Assembly (NCBI GenBank): GCA_021234155.1 | Contig: JAJEKV010000017.1 | Span: 8,871,525-8,935,524 of the forward strand | Reading direction: 5' to 3' | Origin: Isoetes taiwanensis | Taxonomy: Eukaryota > Streptophyta > Lycopodiopsida > Isoetales > Isoetaceae | DNA: 64,000 nucleotides | Shown: positions 1 through 11,639 of the stretch, in pieces | Numbering within the stretch: the first letter of the stretch is position 1 | Layout of the letters: each line of letters opens with the position of its first letter | Position numbers and translations under genes: made by a program | The notes under the pieces: model-generated | What the model was told of the DNA's origin: nothing | Databases searched by the model: none | The model's input: the letters and a program-made list of their open reading frames with translations, nothing else

Positions 1-39
1 TGAAACAGTTAACCTATCTTGGACTACAAACCACAAGTG

Positions 40-2105
40 AAAGACTACCTTTAGGGTGTTCTATGGTACAAAACCTGATGTCTCTCGCATTTGAAAATCT
101 TTACGTGTCCTGCTTTTGTGCATCCATTCAAATTGGAAGGCGGCAGTAGGGCAGTCAAATGCATTTTTATTGGGTATGCTGATGGATATAAAGCTTACAA
201 ATTCCTATAACCCAGCCACTGAAAGCATGATCGGTCGATGCCAAATTATGGAGGATGGCCTACTATGATACTTCGAGCCTGATGGCCAGATGCGCCTTTG
301 ATGTCATTCTTTGCTTGATTTGGACACTCAGCAGAATGCAGTAATGCTGCTCCAGTTGCTGCTGTACCGAGCCAGCGTTTGTGATCATATAGTGATGATG
401 GCCGAAAATGATCCTTATCTTGCTGCTTGTCTGATATTCATTATAATCAGCCTGCTAGTTCTAGGGCTGCTTCAGCCCGTCTCCTCTTGCAAATCATAGT
501 GTGCCTCTGCGATCTGAGCGGCTTAAGGCCTGCGTGCACTGTGGCAGCAAGTGTTACCTTTTTATTTATGCTTTGATGGCAAAGATCTGCTGTAGAATCA
601 TCGCCTTCTAGTTTGCCAAACTCTTACCAATCCAGATTGGGTAGCTGCGATGCAACATGAATGACCTGCTCATTAGGAATGAGACTTATCGTTCACTTCT
701 AAAGGAAAAGCGATTGGATCAAAATGGATCTTTAAAAGATTGATACAATGCAGATGGCTCTCAATGAAAGCACAAAGGCAGACTTGTTGCCAAAGTTCGC
801 TCAGCAGCATGGCATTGATTATGATGAAGTCTTTGCTCCAGTTGCAGGAGGGCCTCAACACGTCTTGGCTATTTTTGCCTTAGCAGCTAAAGGATGGCCC
901 GTATATCAAATGGACTTCAGTGCCTTTTTGATGGAGACCTGTCGATGAAGTTTATGGCAGCGGGGTTTTGTCTCGGAAGGGGCCGAGGGGCACTTGGTTT
1001 GGGGTGAAGAAGAGTCTCTCGGCCTTAAACAAACTTATAGTGCTGGTACCTCTGGATTTCTTATCTTAAAGCATGGCTATTCTTTTCCACAGCAGATCCC
1101 AATTTTGCTACTTTAAAACTAAAGGTACACATCTCTCTGCATTGTTGTGTTGTTATGCGTTGATGATTTGCTGCTTGGGAGATGCCATGGTGCCGATCAA
1201 TTCTTGCACTTAAGCTTATACATGAATTTGCTGTGACAGACTTAGGTCTGTCCATTACTCTTGGGATGAAATTTGGTAACTCCGATATGCTTTGTCTCAA
1301 AGTAATCGTCCAAGATCTTCTTACAAAATTTCACATGACAGATTTTAAGGTTGCTTAAACAGCCCATGGAGCCTGGTTTGAGAGTTATCAGTGAGTCTCC
1401 TCAGGTAGAATGCTACTTTGTCGTTCGCGGTGGACTAATTTACCTTACAGTCACCAAACCAGAGATCTCTTTACGGTGGGCATGTTGAGCCGTTTGCCAA
1501 GCCTGTCCAAAACAGAGCCATTGGCAAGCAGCCCGAAAATTAACAAAACATTTAAAAGGTACTCTTAATGAGGGCCTCTGCTATATCGTGATCCGTCGCC
1601 TGCTTTGCATGGTTTAGATGCTGATCATTCTGGTTGTCATAATCTGCAACGGCCTTTAGCACCACAGGTTATGTGTTTGGCCTTGGTAGGTACATCATTA
1701 CTTGGCTCAGCAGCGTCAGCCCTCAGTCTCTCTTCCCTGTACGGAGGCGGAGTATAAAAGCCTTAGCGATTACTGCGCTGCTGAAGCGGTTTGGTTAATA
1801 AACTTTTTTTTTTTGCAAAGTAAATGACAACGCAACACTGACCCACTCTTTTAGCGACAACCAAAGCTCTTTGCAACTTGCTAATAATCATGTGTTTCAT
1901 GCGGCGCAGCAAACACATTGAAACACGGTATTATCATTTTGTGCGAGAGAAGGTCCTTGATGGTCAACCAGTCTTCATCCTGCGTTCAACCACAGATCAA
2001 TTGGCTGACCTCTTCGCAAGCCATTAGCAGGAGTCTACATTTCAAATTCAGACTCAGCCCGGTATTGAATGCTCAGCTTAGGGGAGGATTACCACGATGG
2101 CTGTA
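40..2105 (+). pseudogene. Copia pol 3' half (RT and RNase H), frame-broken copy
   Basis: This is the duplicate of 28,580-30,715. Short open pieces still read as reverse transcriptase ([13 protein letters not shown] near 810-845) and as the RNase H region (around 1,620-2,000), but the frame changes repeatedly. No long open frame survives. A run of about ten T at 1,803-1,812 has no counterpart in the other copy. It has no coding capacity as written. Confidence 0.8.
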
Positions 2106-2161
2106 GCATTCTTCTTTTATTCTCGATCTTCTTTGATCAGTTCATATATGTGTGGCGGGGA

Positions 2162-2438
2162 TGACGAAATAATTCTTAATGGTTAAGCACACATATATTG
2201 CTGACATGGCAACTATGTGTTTACATAGGACCATGGTCTATAGTTTAGCATATATTTATGTTCATGTAGCACCCCTAGGTTGGGTGTCAGCGTGCTATGC
2301 TCTACACGTCACATATGTGACCATCTTCTGTAGGAAAAGCCAATCGATCCATCATATTCCTTTTTCTGAGTTACTCCGTCTTTTCTCTCTTGTTTTTCTT
2401 GCTGTTTGATTCTAGCCTAGATCTACAGAACATCCCAG
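2162..2438 (+). repeat. Copia LTR, third copy in the window
   Basis: The sequence matches the LTRs at 25,889-26,177 and 30,775-31,063 and the solo LTR at 21,169-21,456, with small indels. It starts with TGACGAAATAATTC where the others read TGACAGAAATAATTC. Its last bases are altered, so the usual ending TTTTGTCA is missing. Confidence 0.85.
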
Positions 2439-2722
2439 TCTTCTTTCCTAGCTATTTCAAGTTCACTTTCATAGCATTACTATCATGGTATCAGGGCCTC
2501 TTTGATGCAGAAAATGAGGTAAGAAACATATAAAGTATCTCAGAGCCTCAGCAGGGCAGAAAGACTTGGTGAAACAGCCGTGTCTTGAGACAGGCTGCAT
2601 GCTGGGAGTTTTGTGCGATAGGTTTCGTTTTGTCTATTCTCTCCGGTTTTGCTAATAGACAGTTCCGTTTCCCTACTGCTTATCTCTTCTGAGTCTGGTC
2701 CAAAACGAATGGTATCAGAGCC
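2439..2722 (+). repeat. Outer LTR tail with PBS and second element's 5' LTR (degraded copy)
   Basis: A primer binding site TGGTATCAGGGCC at 2,486 ends the outer LTR. A second site TGGTATCAGAGCC at 2,710 ends the 5' LTR of the inner copia-like element. Both are complementary to the 3' end of initiator methionine tRNA. The arrangement copies 31,064-31,369. Confidence 0.75.
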
Positions 2723-3459
2723 AGCTCAGGAGAGCAAGCCAGAACTTACTTAGAAGGGAGAACATCCAAGATCATCAGCCTTTATATATAGAATGGGTTT
2801 TTTGTTTGAAAGCAGTACTTGAGCAATAGAGGCAGCTTTTGGGCCAGTTTTCATCTGACATTAGGGTTGGTTAAAATCATTGTCTAGTCACTTTTTAGTC
2901 CTGAAAAAATGCTGTTTTACTATGGCACAATTTCTGGTGCGATCATGACTATGAAGATGAGGAAAGTCCTTCAGGAATTGAAAGTTTGGTGCTGATATTT
3001 GACAGCAGGTTGCTTGGGAATTTGAGTAGTAAGAAAGGTGAGTCACAAATTCTCCAATGGAAAGCTTTATCACAAACTATTTGGCTTATAATAATAAGGA
3101 ATACTAGAACTGGTGGCCCAGGGAAACAGTTCAAGGCATTACCAAAGATTAAAGAAATCTGTGAAGCTAAATTACATCAATAGCCAAATCTGAAAGCCTA
3201 CAAGTTAGAGATCTGAAAGCCTTTAGCCAAAGATCGCCAGGTTTCAGCCTTAGCCAAATTCATCAGCCATGCATGTATGCAGAAAGCAAATCTGCCATAC
3301 AACTCATAAACAGGTGCAATTTGTGTCATATGCAATTCTCTTCTTTAGCTTGGAAGGTATAGCAAGATATCTTCATGGGTCTACCTTGCAATGCAAAGTC
3401 TGAGTACTAGAAAACAAAACTTTAAAATTATTAAAATCAGACTGGCCTGAAATCAAAGA

Positions 3460-5060
3460 CTTAATAATAGCAGAAGTACGTATCCAATGAATTCAATAGT
3501 ATTTGATGGAGCAGAGCATTCAAAGAGTTGATAGCACCGTATGCTCATGCACAAAATGGTGTGGCCGAGAGGAAAAATAGATCCTAATGGATGCTTACTC
3601 GGGTCAATGCTTGCACGCACTAGATTGCAAACCTTTTTTGGGAGAAGCCGACAATGGCGCTAGAAAAACAGCGTGAGTGTGGCGCCATTTGAGGCTTTCT
3701 ATGGAAAACCCAATGTCAAAAATTTGAGAAGCGTTTGGCTGTATGGGCTGTCACTCTGCCCACTTAGTAAAGAAATAGCGGAAGTTAAGCCAGAGGCAGT
3801 TAAAACCATTTTCGCAGAGCTTATCCTTCTGAGGAAAAGCAGATTATGATCAGGTCAAGCTTCATCATCAAGCAACTTTATTGACGCCATCTACGATGCT
3901 TCAATATGGGCTGATTTACCTGCTGATCAGTTTCATCATATTCTTTGCTTGGGGAACTCTGAAGAAAAGCAGATTATGATCGATTGAAAGCTTCTTAATA
4001 TTATCAAAAGCGTCGGTTTACTGAGGACCACCTATGATACTTCAATATGGGCTGATTTGCTGATCAGTTTCATGCATATTCTTTGCTCGAGAACTCATTG
4101 CTGCCGCGGAATTTTTGAAAGGTGGTTCTTCTCTTGCAATTTCTCGCCGTCATCTCTTTTGAGATGACTGGCAGTACAACTCCATTAGATGAGGCAAACC
4201 AAGTATTTGACACACTCAATTTGCGGGAAAGAATTTCGACACAATAAAATGCACGATGTTCTTCTGTTGCTGAACAACAATTTGGCTTCAATCACCAAGT
4301 AATGGATCATTATGATCCCGTATCCTTTCAAAAGAGCTGCCATAGAACAAAATATACTTAGAAAGCAGCGTCAGCGGGTGTATGACATGCTCATCAAGCA
4401 AAATACATGGGAACTTGTTGATCGTCCCACCTCATAAGGAATGCTATTAGAAATAAAGTGGGTCTTTCACACTAACTTTCATGCCGATGGCTCATTTCCA
4501 AGTGCAAAGCTTGCATGGTAGCCAAGGTTATTCTCAAGAGGCATAGATTATGAGGAAGTTTTTGCCCGGTGGCTCGCATGGATACTGTTCGAGCTGTGTC
4601 ACGTTTACAACGGATGGCCTTTCCGTCGGCTTTTGGAACAGTGACCTGCAGGAAGAAAGTTTACACATACTTTGGATTCAGGTTAAAGGAATGAGCACAT
4701 GGTATGTAAGCCTTCTGGTCTTAAGCAAATGCCTCGGTCTTGGCATTCCTAGAGCAAACAATTTTTCTTGGAAAATGAATATTGAAAGAAGTAAAGTGGG
4801 TCTAAACTCTGCTAAGTTTTCAGGTCAAGAAATATCCATTGTGATCTCTTATACCTGATGATTTAATAGTGCATTAATTCCGAGATCAGTCATGTGAAAT
4901 TTAGCGACAAGATTGATCTTTAACTCTGATATAAGATCTTTTTACTTTTCCCGTGATGTATTTATAAGCATTGGTATGGAAAGCAAAGTATTGGTATTTT
5001 TCTTTAGCAACAAAATTAAATCAGGGGAATTATTGCAGAAATCTGACCAGAGTAATCTGA
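3460..5060 (+). pseudogene. Second copia-like element, integrase and RT remnant (degraded copy)
   Basis: This is the duplicate of 32,160-33,700. Fragments still read as the end of an integrase core and the start of a reverse transcriptase, but frames are broken throughout. A stretch near 3,830-4,090 contains a partial local repeat (GAAAAGCAGATTATGATC twice, followed by similar text) that is not repeated in the other copy. That would be typical of a mis-assembled or noisy read. Confidence 0.7.
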
Positions 5061-5189
5061 CATACAAAAACTCTTAGCATCTTTTGTGTCTCTAATAACA
5101 TGAAACATGTCATATGTTTCACTTACTCACCACTTCCTCACGAAACAAATGACTCGTCAAACCTGAGATATCAAAAGAAAACAAACTGA

Positions 5190-6179
5190 TTGGAAGTGTT
5201 TGGCGGAGTCGCCGAAGTAACATCCATGATAACGTCTGCCGATCCTAGTCGGGCATTGTTTAGAGTTGAGACTAGGATGGTATTTAATCATCTTGAGCCC
5301 AACTTCGTTCTTGATTAATAGAAACATCATGGCAAATGCTTCATGATGATTCGTCTTTCATAAATTCAAGAATTTTCACCTCTGACAATGAAATACAAAT
5401 GCTAACTATCCTATTAATCATTACTTGGTCATTACCGGTCCCAAAAGACCAGCGGAAAAGTGGCCCTATCACGTTATTCCATGCTAACATATTCGGATCA
5501 TAGGCCTGCTTTGAGCACTCTAATTTTTCAAAAGTAACGGCATCATTTCATCCCAGCCCAATTAAGGCCCAGGACAACGTCGCCAACTAGAAAATTGGTG
5601 TCCATCCCACGAGATCTTCTGAGCTTTAAGCTGTAACTTAAATATATGCTGGGCACTGGAATTACATGACTGCGGCGCAGACTTGCCCTCAATGGATCCT
5701 CATTGAAACTAGATTATTACTCATTCGATTACCGGACTTGTAAACCCGGTATTATTGTCACTACACCTCCAATATCAAAGATTGGGTAATTTGCTTGTAC
5801 CTTTCTTTGCCTTCCTTGGATATTTGTGTACCGTCTCTACTCAAGCTCCCTCTCTCGGTCGAACCTAATTCTGCCCGGGCGCTGCTCGGGAAAGGCTAGT
5901 TTTAGGTTCATATATATGACTCCACTCGCCAGACTCTAATTTTGTCCTACAAGACATCCGTAAAATTGGAAAGATTGGCATATTTTCACCAAGGATGACA
6001 CGCGCGGTGAACCCCAATCTTTTGTCACGAATCAACATGTCACCATCCTACCATGTCAAAGAAGTTGATGAGGCAAAGGGTGATTGAATATCGCGCTAAG
6101 ACCGTGCGATTCGACTAGATTATCATGAAGTCGCTCGTGGCGGGCAAACTGCCTGACTCTTGGCAGGATCAACGGTAGC
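5190..6179 (-). pseudogene. 18S rRNA fragments with U6 insertion (degraded copy)
   Basis: This is the duplicate of 33,845-34,886. Antisense 18S rRNA runs from about 5,199 to 5,905. A plus-strand U6 snRNA piece follows at about 5,945-6,010, then antisense 18S again to its 5' end near 6,179. Known 18S words such as ATTAATGATTAATAGG-type blocks are recognisable on the minus strand. It is not a functional rRNA gene. Confidence 0.8.
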
Positions 6180-6317
6180 TTCCATAAAGGACAATGAAAG
6201 CTGAACCTTATGCGCTACTGTTATCGCTTCTCTCCTAAAGCTGAAACTATCTTCATCTAAGCTAAGTAATTTGTGGTTTAAGCTGGGATGAGAAACTCAA
6301 TTAAGGGGAGAGAGAAG

Positions 6318-6488
6318 TGATAACAGCAGCAACAAATTCAACTTTCATCATCATAAACCATCCATCAGTTTTGTTTCTTGAGTTTTTTGTCGTTAGATTT
6401 GGCTTTTGTTTATTATTCTCTCTGGTTTTCCTAATAGACATTCTGTTTCCTGTGTATCCTTCTGCGGGTCTCTGGTCCAAAACGAATA
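6318..6488 (+). repeat. 3' LTR of the second copia-like element (degraded copy)
   Basis: It begins TGATAACAGCAGC directly after a purine run (GGGGAGAGAGAAG) and ends CCAAAACGAATA. It matches the LTR at 35,045-35,221. Similarity continues past the LTR to about 6,868. Confidence 0.75.
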
Positions 6489-6868
6489 GAAAATTTCTGG
6501 TTGTCAGAAAATTTGACGACAGTCTGAGATAGGCCAACCATTTGTTAACTTTTACAAGCTATTAATGACAATGATTGGAAATGGGACTGTAGAGATCTTA
6601 TAGTTCTGCAAACAGGGTTGTAGGGGCTGTTTTAAGTGGAAGGAAGATTTGGAAGTAAGTAGTTGGAGATTTTCCTCTGTTTCTTCTGGGGATTATCTGA
6701 CAGGTCAGTTTTGGTCTATCCATGGATTATCCAGTTTTCTATGAGTATCGTCTTTTTGCCTTTGTGATTGCTGTCAGGCAATTTGATTTTCTCCAGTCCA
6801 GGTTGTTGGTTCTTGTCATTAACTGATCTGATTTACCAACATTCTTGAAGTTTTAGATGTTTGGTTGG

Positions 6869-9800
6869 TGCAATGGCCTCGCTGAAGTTATCTTAGTGCT
6901 CTCAAGTTGTCCGTGCGCCCATCGCCAGGTTCTAAGGCATAGATGTTTATGAAGTTAAGAGGTAGTAGGTATTCGTATCGCGTTGAGCTTTGTTTGGTGA
7001 AGAAATTGTTCGCCTCTTCTTTATGCTTTACCGCTGGAACCGACCCGATTGAATAAAGAACCGGTACCATCGGCAGGCGTATTGAATTTGAAGTGACTAC
7101 CGTAATGCGTTTGGGTTAATCAGCTCAAATGCGTAATATGTTATGAAGTAAATCAGCAAATTTTATAGAACATAACAATCCTCATAGCGCTCGAGCGAAG
7201 AAAAACTACGGCAGCCCGGTCGAGAAAGAACAAAACTGAAATAACCTAGCCGTTATTCGTCTAAAAAAAAACAATTACAACAAAGTAAAATATTTTATTT
7301 AAAATATAGCAGGAGCTTTATAAAAGTGATTGCCGAGTAAAAGGCTGGTAGTGGTGCAGAGATCAATAATTAACATCATCTTTCAATGTAATCTGTCCTC
7401 TGAATCAGGTGCCGTCATCAGCTTGAGAGGTCATTTTAGCCTCCGGCATTCCTGAATGGTGGGTCCTTGATCTCTATAGTTCTTTGTGTCCTTGGGTTTA
7501 AAGTTAAGAATATTTCAAAATTTAATATAATTGTTTAGTGGACTATATCTGCCGTCACATTAAACTCGCTTTCGTTTGTACCACTGTCTCTGTATGCTTC
7601 AAGACTCCATCTCCTCAGAGAATGAGAATGAGGAATGATTTTTTATGTGATCTGCAGGGCCGAAAATCGACCTAGGGGACCCAAGGAAAGCCCTTGACAA
7701 ACGCTGGCCTCCCCAGTGGGTTAAGAACCTGCCCAGGGTTTGAGAGGAAGATAGTCGAGAACTTCATTCCGGCAACATGTGACAGATGGAGTGCAGTCGT
7801 TATGAGATCTCTCTGAATTTAAAACACCTATCACAGACTTTGGTGAAATAAAGGCCAGAAGTCTGTCGTTACGTGATCCGAACGAGGTAGCGGTATGGCT
7901 TCATGCATTTTACTTCGTGAAAAAGCTGCCAGTTAAACTGGCAAAGAAATAATGTTATGCGATTCAACAAAATGTAAAGTAACTCGAAAATGGGATATCT
8001 TGTTGACTTGATGCAAATAAGATGCTGAGTCAGCTGATTAAACATATGTGGTGGTGACAATATAACTTTCTTATGTATTTACCCTTTAAAATTATGAATT
8101 CAAAAGCGCTCTGTCTTGCAAAAAAAAATCGCTAGTGATATTAATGTAGGTCATGAAACGTTATGCCTCATCTTCATTGTTCATTACATACTAATATTGT
8201 TTTCATCCAACCTTTCTTCAGTATGGATGCAAACTCAATGAGAACCGAAAACTCCAGCGAGAATAGTCTTGGGTTGCATAGATGTGGAAGAATGTAACCA
8301 TACTGCGCCGAAACGCCTCTACGCTTAATAGGGAATTAAAAGGCGGAACAAAGAGAGAGAGCTCAAATAAGGTTGGCTGGTAATCAGGAGAGAAAAGCGA
8401 GGACAAGCTACAGTGCGGCATCAGGAGTTTGTTAGAAGTTTGTTAACTATCATCAGGAGACAAACTCTCCCTGCATCGGAACATTGAAGATGTGTGGAAA
8501 GTAGTTGAATCTTGCACATATTTTGATTTTACAAATGATCAAACACTAGAGGAAATGGAGGTGTGGACAAGATTTCTGATTCAGCCTTAACCAACTCTTG
8601 GAGATGGCATTTTTTAGATGTCAAAAGAATTCTGATCTAACAGGCTCTCACAGGTGTGTGCTAATAAATTGATTTCTTAGATAAACAAAGAAATTGACTG
8701 GGGTGAATCATGGGTTCCGGAAGGAAATGAGAGTGCACTATGGGCTTAAATACCATAGATCAACATCTTTGGATATGGGAGATGCTTGTCTGTGGAGACG
8801 GTACCTAATATCGTCGTTTATGACAAGATGGATCCATAAACACAGTTTTACTTGGTTCAAGACTACCAAATTGACTTACCAGAGTCTTTCACCATTGAAG
8901 TATCACTAAGGACGGATTCACACCATCATGGCTTGAGGCCCGATTGCATCAGGTCATTTGGTCAGAATTAACAGGGGTTGTTCAGTCAACTATGGCATTA
9001 CCGAAAGCATTCAGGACAGGGCCTTGGTTTCCATCGAAAGATGCTAAAAACAACTTGTTACATCTCATTTCAAGGCATTTTAAGGTAACACTATTCTATA
9101 AGCTTCGAAGGATTTTAATACTGGGGATGATGACCGACTACAAGCAAATATAACTTATTGTTATCTTCAAAATATCAATAGATATACTTGTTACACATCT
9201 TGTGCAGTATCATTGTATGGGTTTGGAGTAGTTCGAAATGGTCTATGTTGAATGCGATGCAGGCACATAAAGGAACATTGATGCAATGTTTGGAGACAAG
9301 ATCAAGAGGAAAAGTTTGATCACTGCCTGTCAGGGGCTTTTTAGACTGTTAGCGATGTTGCTAAAACACCCCTCCTATTGGTTTATTAATGCACAGAAGA
9401 ATTTTGGCGGTTCATAAAGGTTACTGTACTCAGTAGAAGACCTTATTGGGCATAGTGTGCCATTACTAATTTAGGTTTTGGGTGAAGAATGAAGCTAATA
9501 TTTGCAATGCTGGGAGTTTGGAGATCTGTTGTGGGAAGCGGAATAAAAGATATAATGATTTGGAAGAAGGATATAGCCAGAGTGAACAAACAGGTAGGGC
9601 ATAATGAAACTGGGTTAGGAGAAGTGGGAAAAGGGCCCGTGAGCAGAGGACTATGAAAGGATATGGATTATACTCAGAAATCTTTGGGAAAGTCATGGCA
9701 GATAAACTTGACTTGGAAGAGGGCACTGTAAGATTCATTAGGGGTAAGTTACACACAGAGGATTTGGACTTTAAGAATGATGATCCTTGAGAGGGTTGAC

Positions 9801-10420
9801 TACCTCAAAGTGGATGTTTCGACCATGGTCAGGGTGTCATGAACCGACCGTCATAATGAATGAAGGAATGGAAGAGGGAGGTGGAAGAGAATGAAGAGCC
9901 ATGTTGGACTGACCTAGAAAAAAGCGTCCCAAGTATGGACTTGCTCCATATGATCCTAAGATGGATTTGAAGGATGGCCAATATTTTGATGTCCGAACCA
10001 TCGGATGAAAATCTTATCCTATTTGGTTAGAATTATGCATCTCAGTGTTTGAAAGGAAGCTAATAACCCTAATAGAAACAAGGTGCATGTAGATTGGTGA
10101 GGCGTCGATGAAGTGGAAAGAGTCATTCTTGAAAAAGCTACAAAGATTGTTTAATAAGCAGTGAAGTATGATGCAAAGTGATCCGCCCAATGGGTGAAAT
10201 AAAATTCGATATTGATGTCATGGGACCCCGGAAAGGGCAAGGTGGATCCCAGGTGCATGAAGATTCCAATCTACGTGGACGAGGATAAAGTTCACGAAGT
10301 CACTGAAGATAGCCTAACAAAGCAAAATAAAGTACAAAAGTCTATGGTATCTTATGATGTGAATCTTGCTTTCATTATAAATCCCCACTGCTTTCGATTG
10401 CATTTCCATTTATGATGGGT
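6869..10420. other. No recognisable gene; scattered coding-like pieces
   Basis: I found no family signature here. Some plus-strand stretches look coding-like but are broken by stops and frame changes, for example around 7,660-7,740 (DKRWPPQWVKNLPRV), 8,810-8,960 (DLPESFTIEVSLRTDSHHHG, across a frame change) and 10,212-10,415. They could be an old transposon or a decayed gene. I cannot name either. Confidence 0.4.
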
Positions 10421-11013
10421 GCTTTCATTTTGTAATCTTGCTTTAGGTATGTAATTATCTTCTGCCGAATAAATCGCAGCTTGTGATTAATACTTGATTA
10501 TCTACTTGATTGGAATCTTGGCTTGTGATAAGATGTTAACCTTATTTTAGAACGCCATTAGAGATTAAAGTGATAATAAAAAACCATTGAAATTGTGGTT
10601 GTCACTATTTTGTAAATTTCAGCGTGATGGAATAATTTTAAAATAATGGAATCGGGTTCTCTTTTATCTTGCATAAGAGATGGCGTCAAAACATTATCTG
10701 AAGTTATGTAGACTTTTAAATAGGGAACATGTAATTCATGTACAGGTATTCTGTGCCAAAAATTCATGGCGATACGTAGCGGTATTTGGTTGAATTACTC
10801 TTCAAACCTTATGAGTGTTAAACGGTTAGATGCACCTAAGACCTGCTTTGCTGTCTCCGCTTAAATAAAGGTTACTCCGGGTTTGTTCCATTTATTGTTC
10901 AAAAGCATTAGCTTCAGGTTTTGCGGCGGAAAAAAATATTTTTGCCATATTTCATAAGCGAGATAGCATCTGAAAAGATTCTATCACGGTGATTACATGC
11001 AATTCTTATTTCG

Positions 11014-11628
11014 TGAGTTTCATGTTTTAGAGTGTACAATTATTTCATAAAAAGATTCTATGGGTGAAATTATTCTATGCAGAACATTGGGGACTATGCG
11101 GATAGGATCTTCACCAATTTAAATAATGTCATTCCAAATCCAAGTATTTGGTAACACAATCCAAAGACCATGGCTCTCTACTGCTCCCATTCATTGTGCT
11201 TGGTATCATTTTTTCTCCATTTTGCGTAAATCAAAGCTCTGAATCCACAACTTTGAACATCTGTATTCTCATACTCATAGTACTCATAACCTTCAAAGCT
11301 TTATTTCCAAGCACTTCCTTCCGCCATTCATGCCCTTCTACTTCTTCATCATACTCCTCGCACAGGGGCTTAAATTGTCAAAAAATCCATAGTCTTGATC
11401 CACCGAGGATTAATTTCTTGCTATAACCGTAGTCAAAGGCTCAGCGTTCGTGCTCACACCGGCCGCTTAGGGCCGCCCATATAGTTCTCTGCCAAGTCAT
11501 ACCCCATCTCCTGAAAGTTTCATGTTTTGGACTGCATAATTATTTCATAGCAAGATTGTATGGGTACAATTATTCTATGGCAACGCAGTGGGACTACCAA
11601 ATAGGATCTTCACCAATTTAAATAATGT
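11014..11628 (+). repeat. Direct repeat pair, about 115 bp each
   Basis: Positions 11,014-11,129 and 11,514-11,628 are imperfect direct repeats. Both start GAGTTTCATG or AAGTTTCATG and end with the shared words GGATCTTCACC and AATTTAAATAATGT. The 385 bp between them has no recognisable content. They could be two LTRs of a tiny element, but no primer site or target duplication is visible. Confidence 0.6.
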
Positions 11629-11639
11629 GGATACACGCC

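Larger units (their letters stand above)
1..6868. repeat. Degraded second copy of the nested retroelement block
   Basis: This stretch aligns end to end with 28,517-35,608. It contains the 3' half of copia pol, its 3' LTR, the tail of an outer LTR element, a second copia-like element, the 18S/U6 chimera and that element's 3' LTR, all in the same order and orientation. Similarity stops near 6,868, where the partner continues past 35,608. The differences are mostly one- or two-base insertions and deletions scattered every few tens of bases, with long identical runs between them. That pattern fits raw long-read error better than natural divergence. The copy starts before the window edge. Confidence 0.85.
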
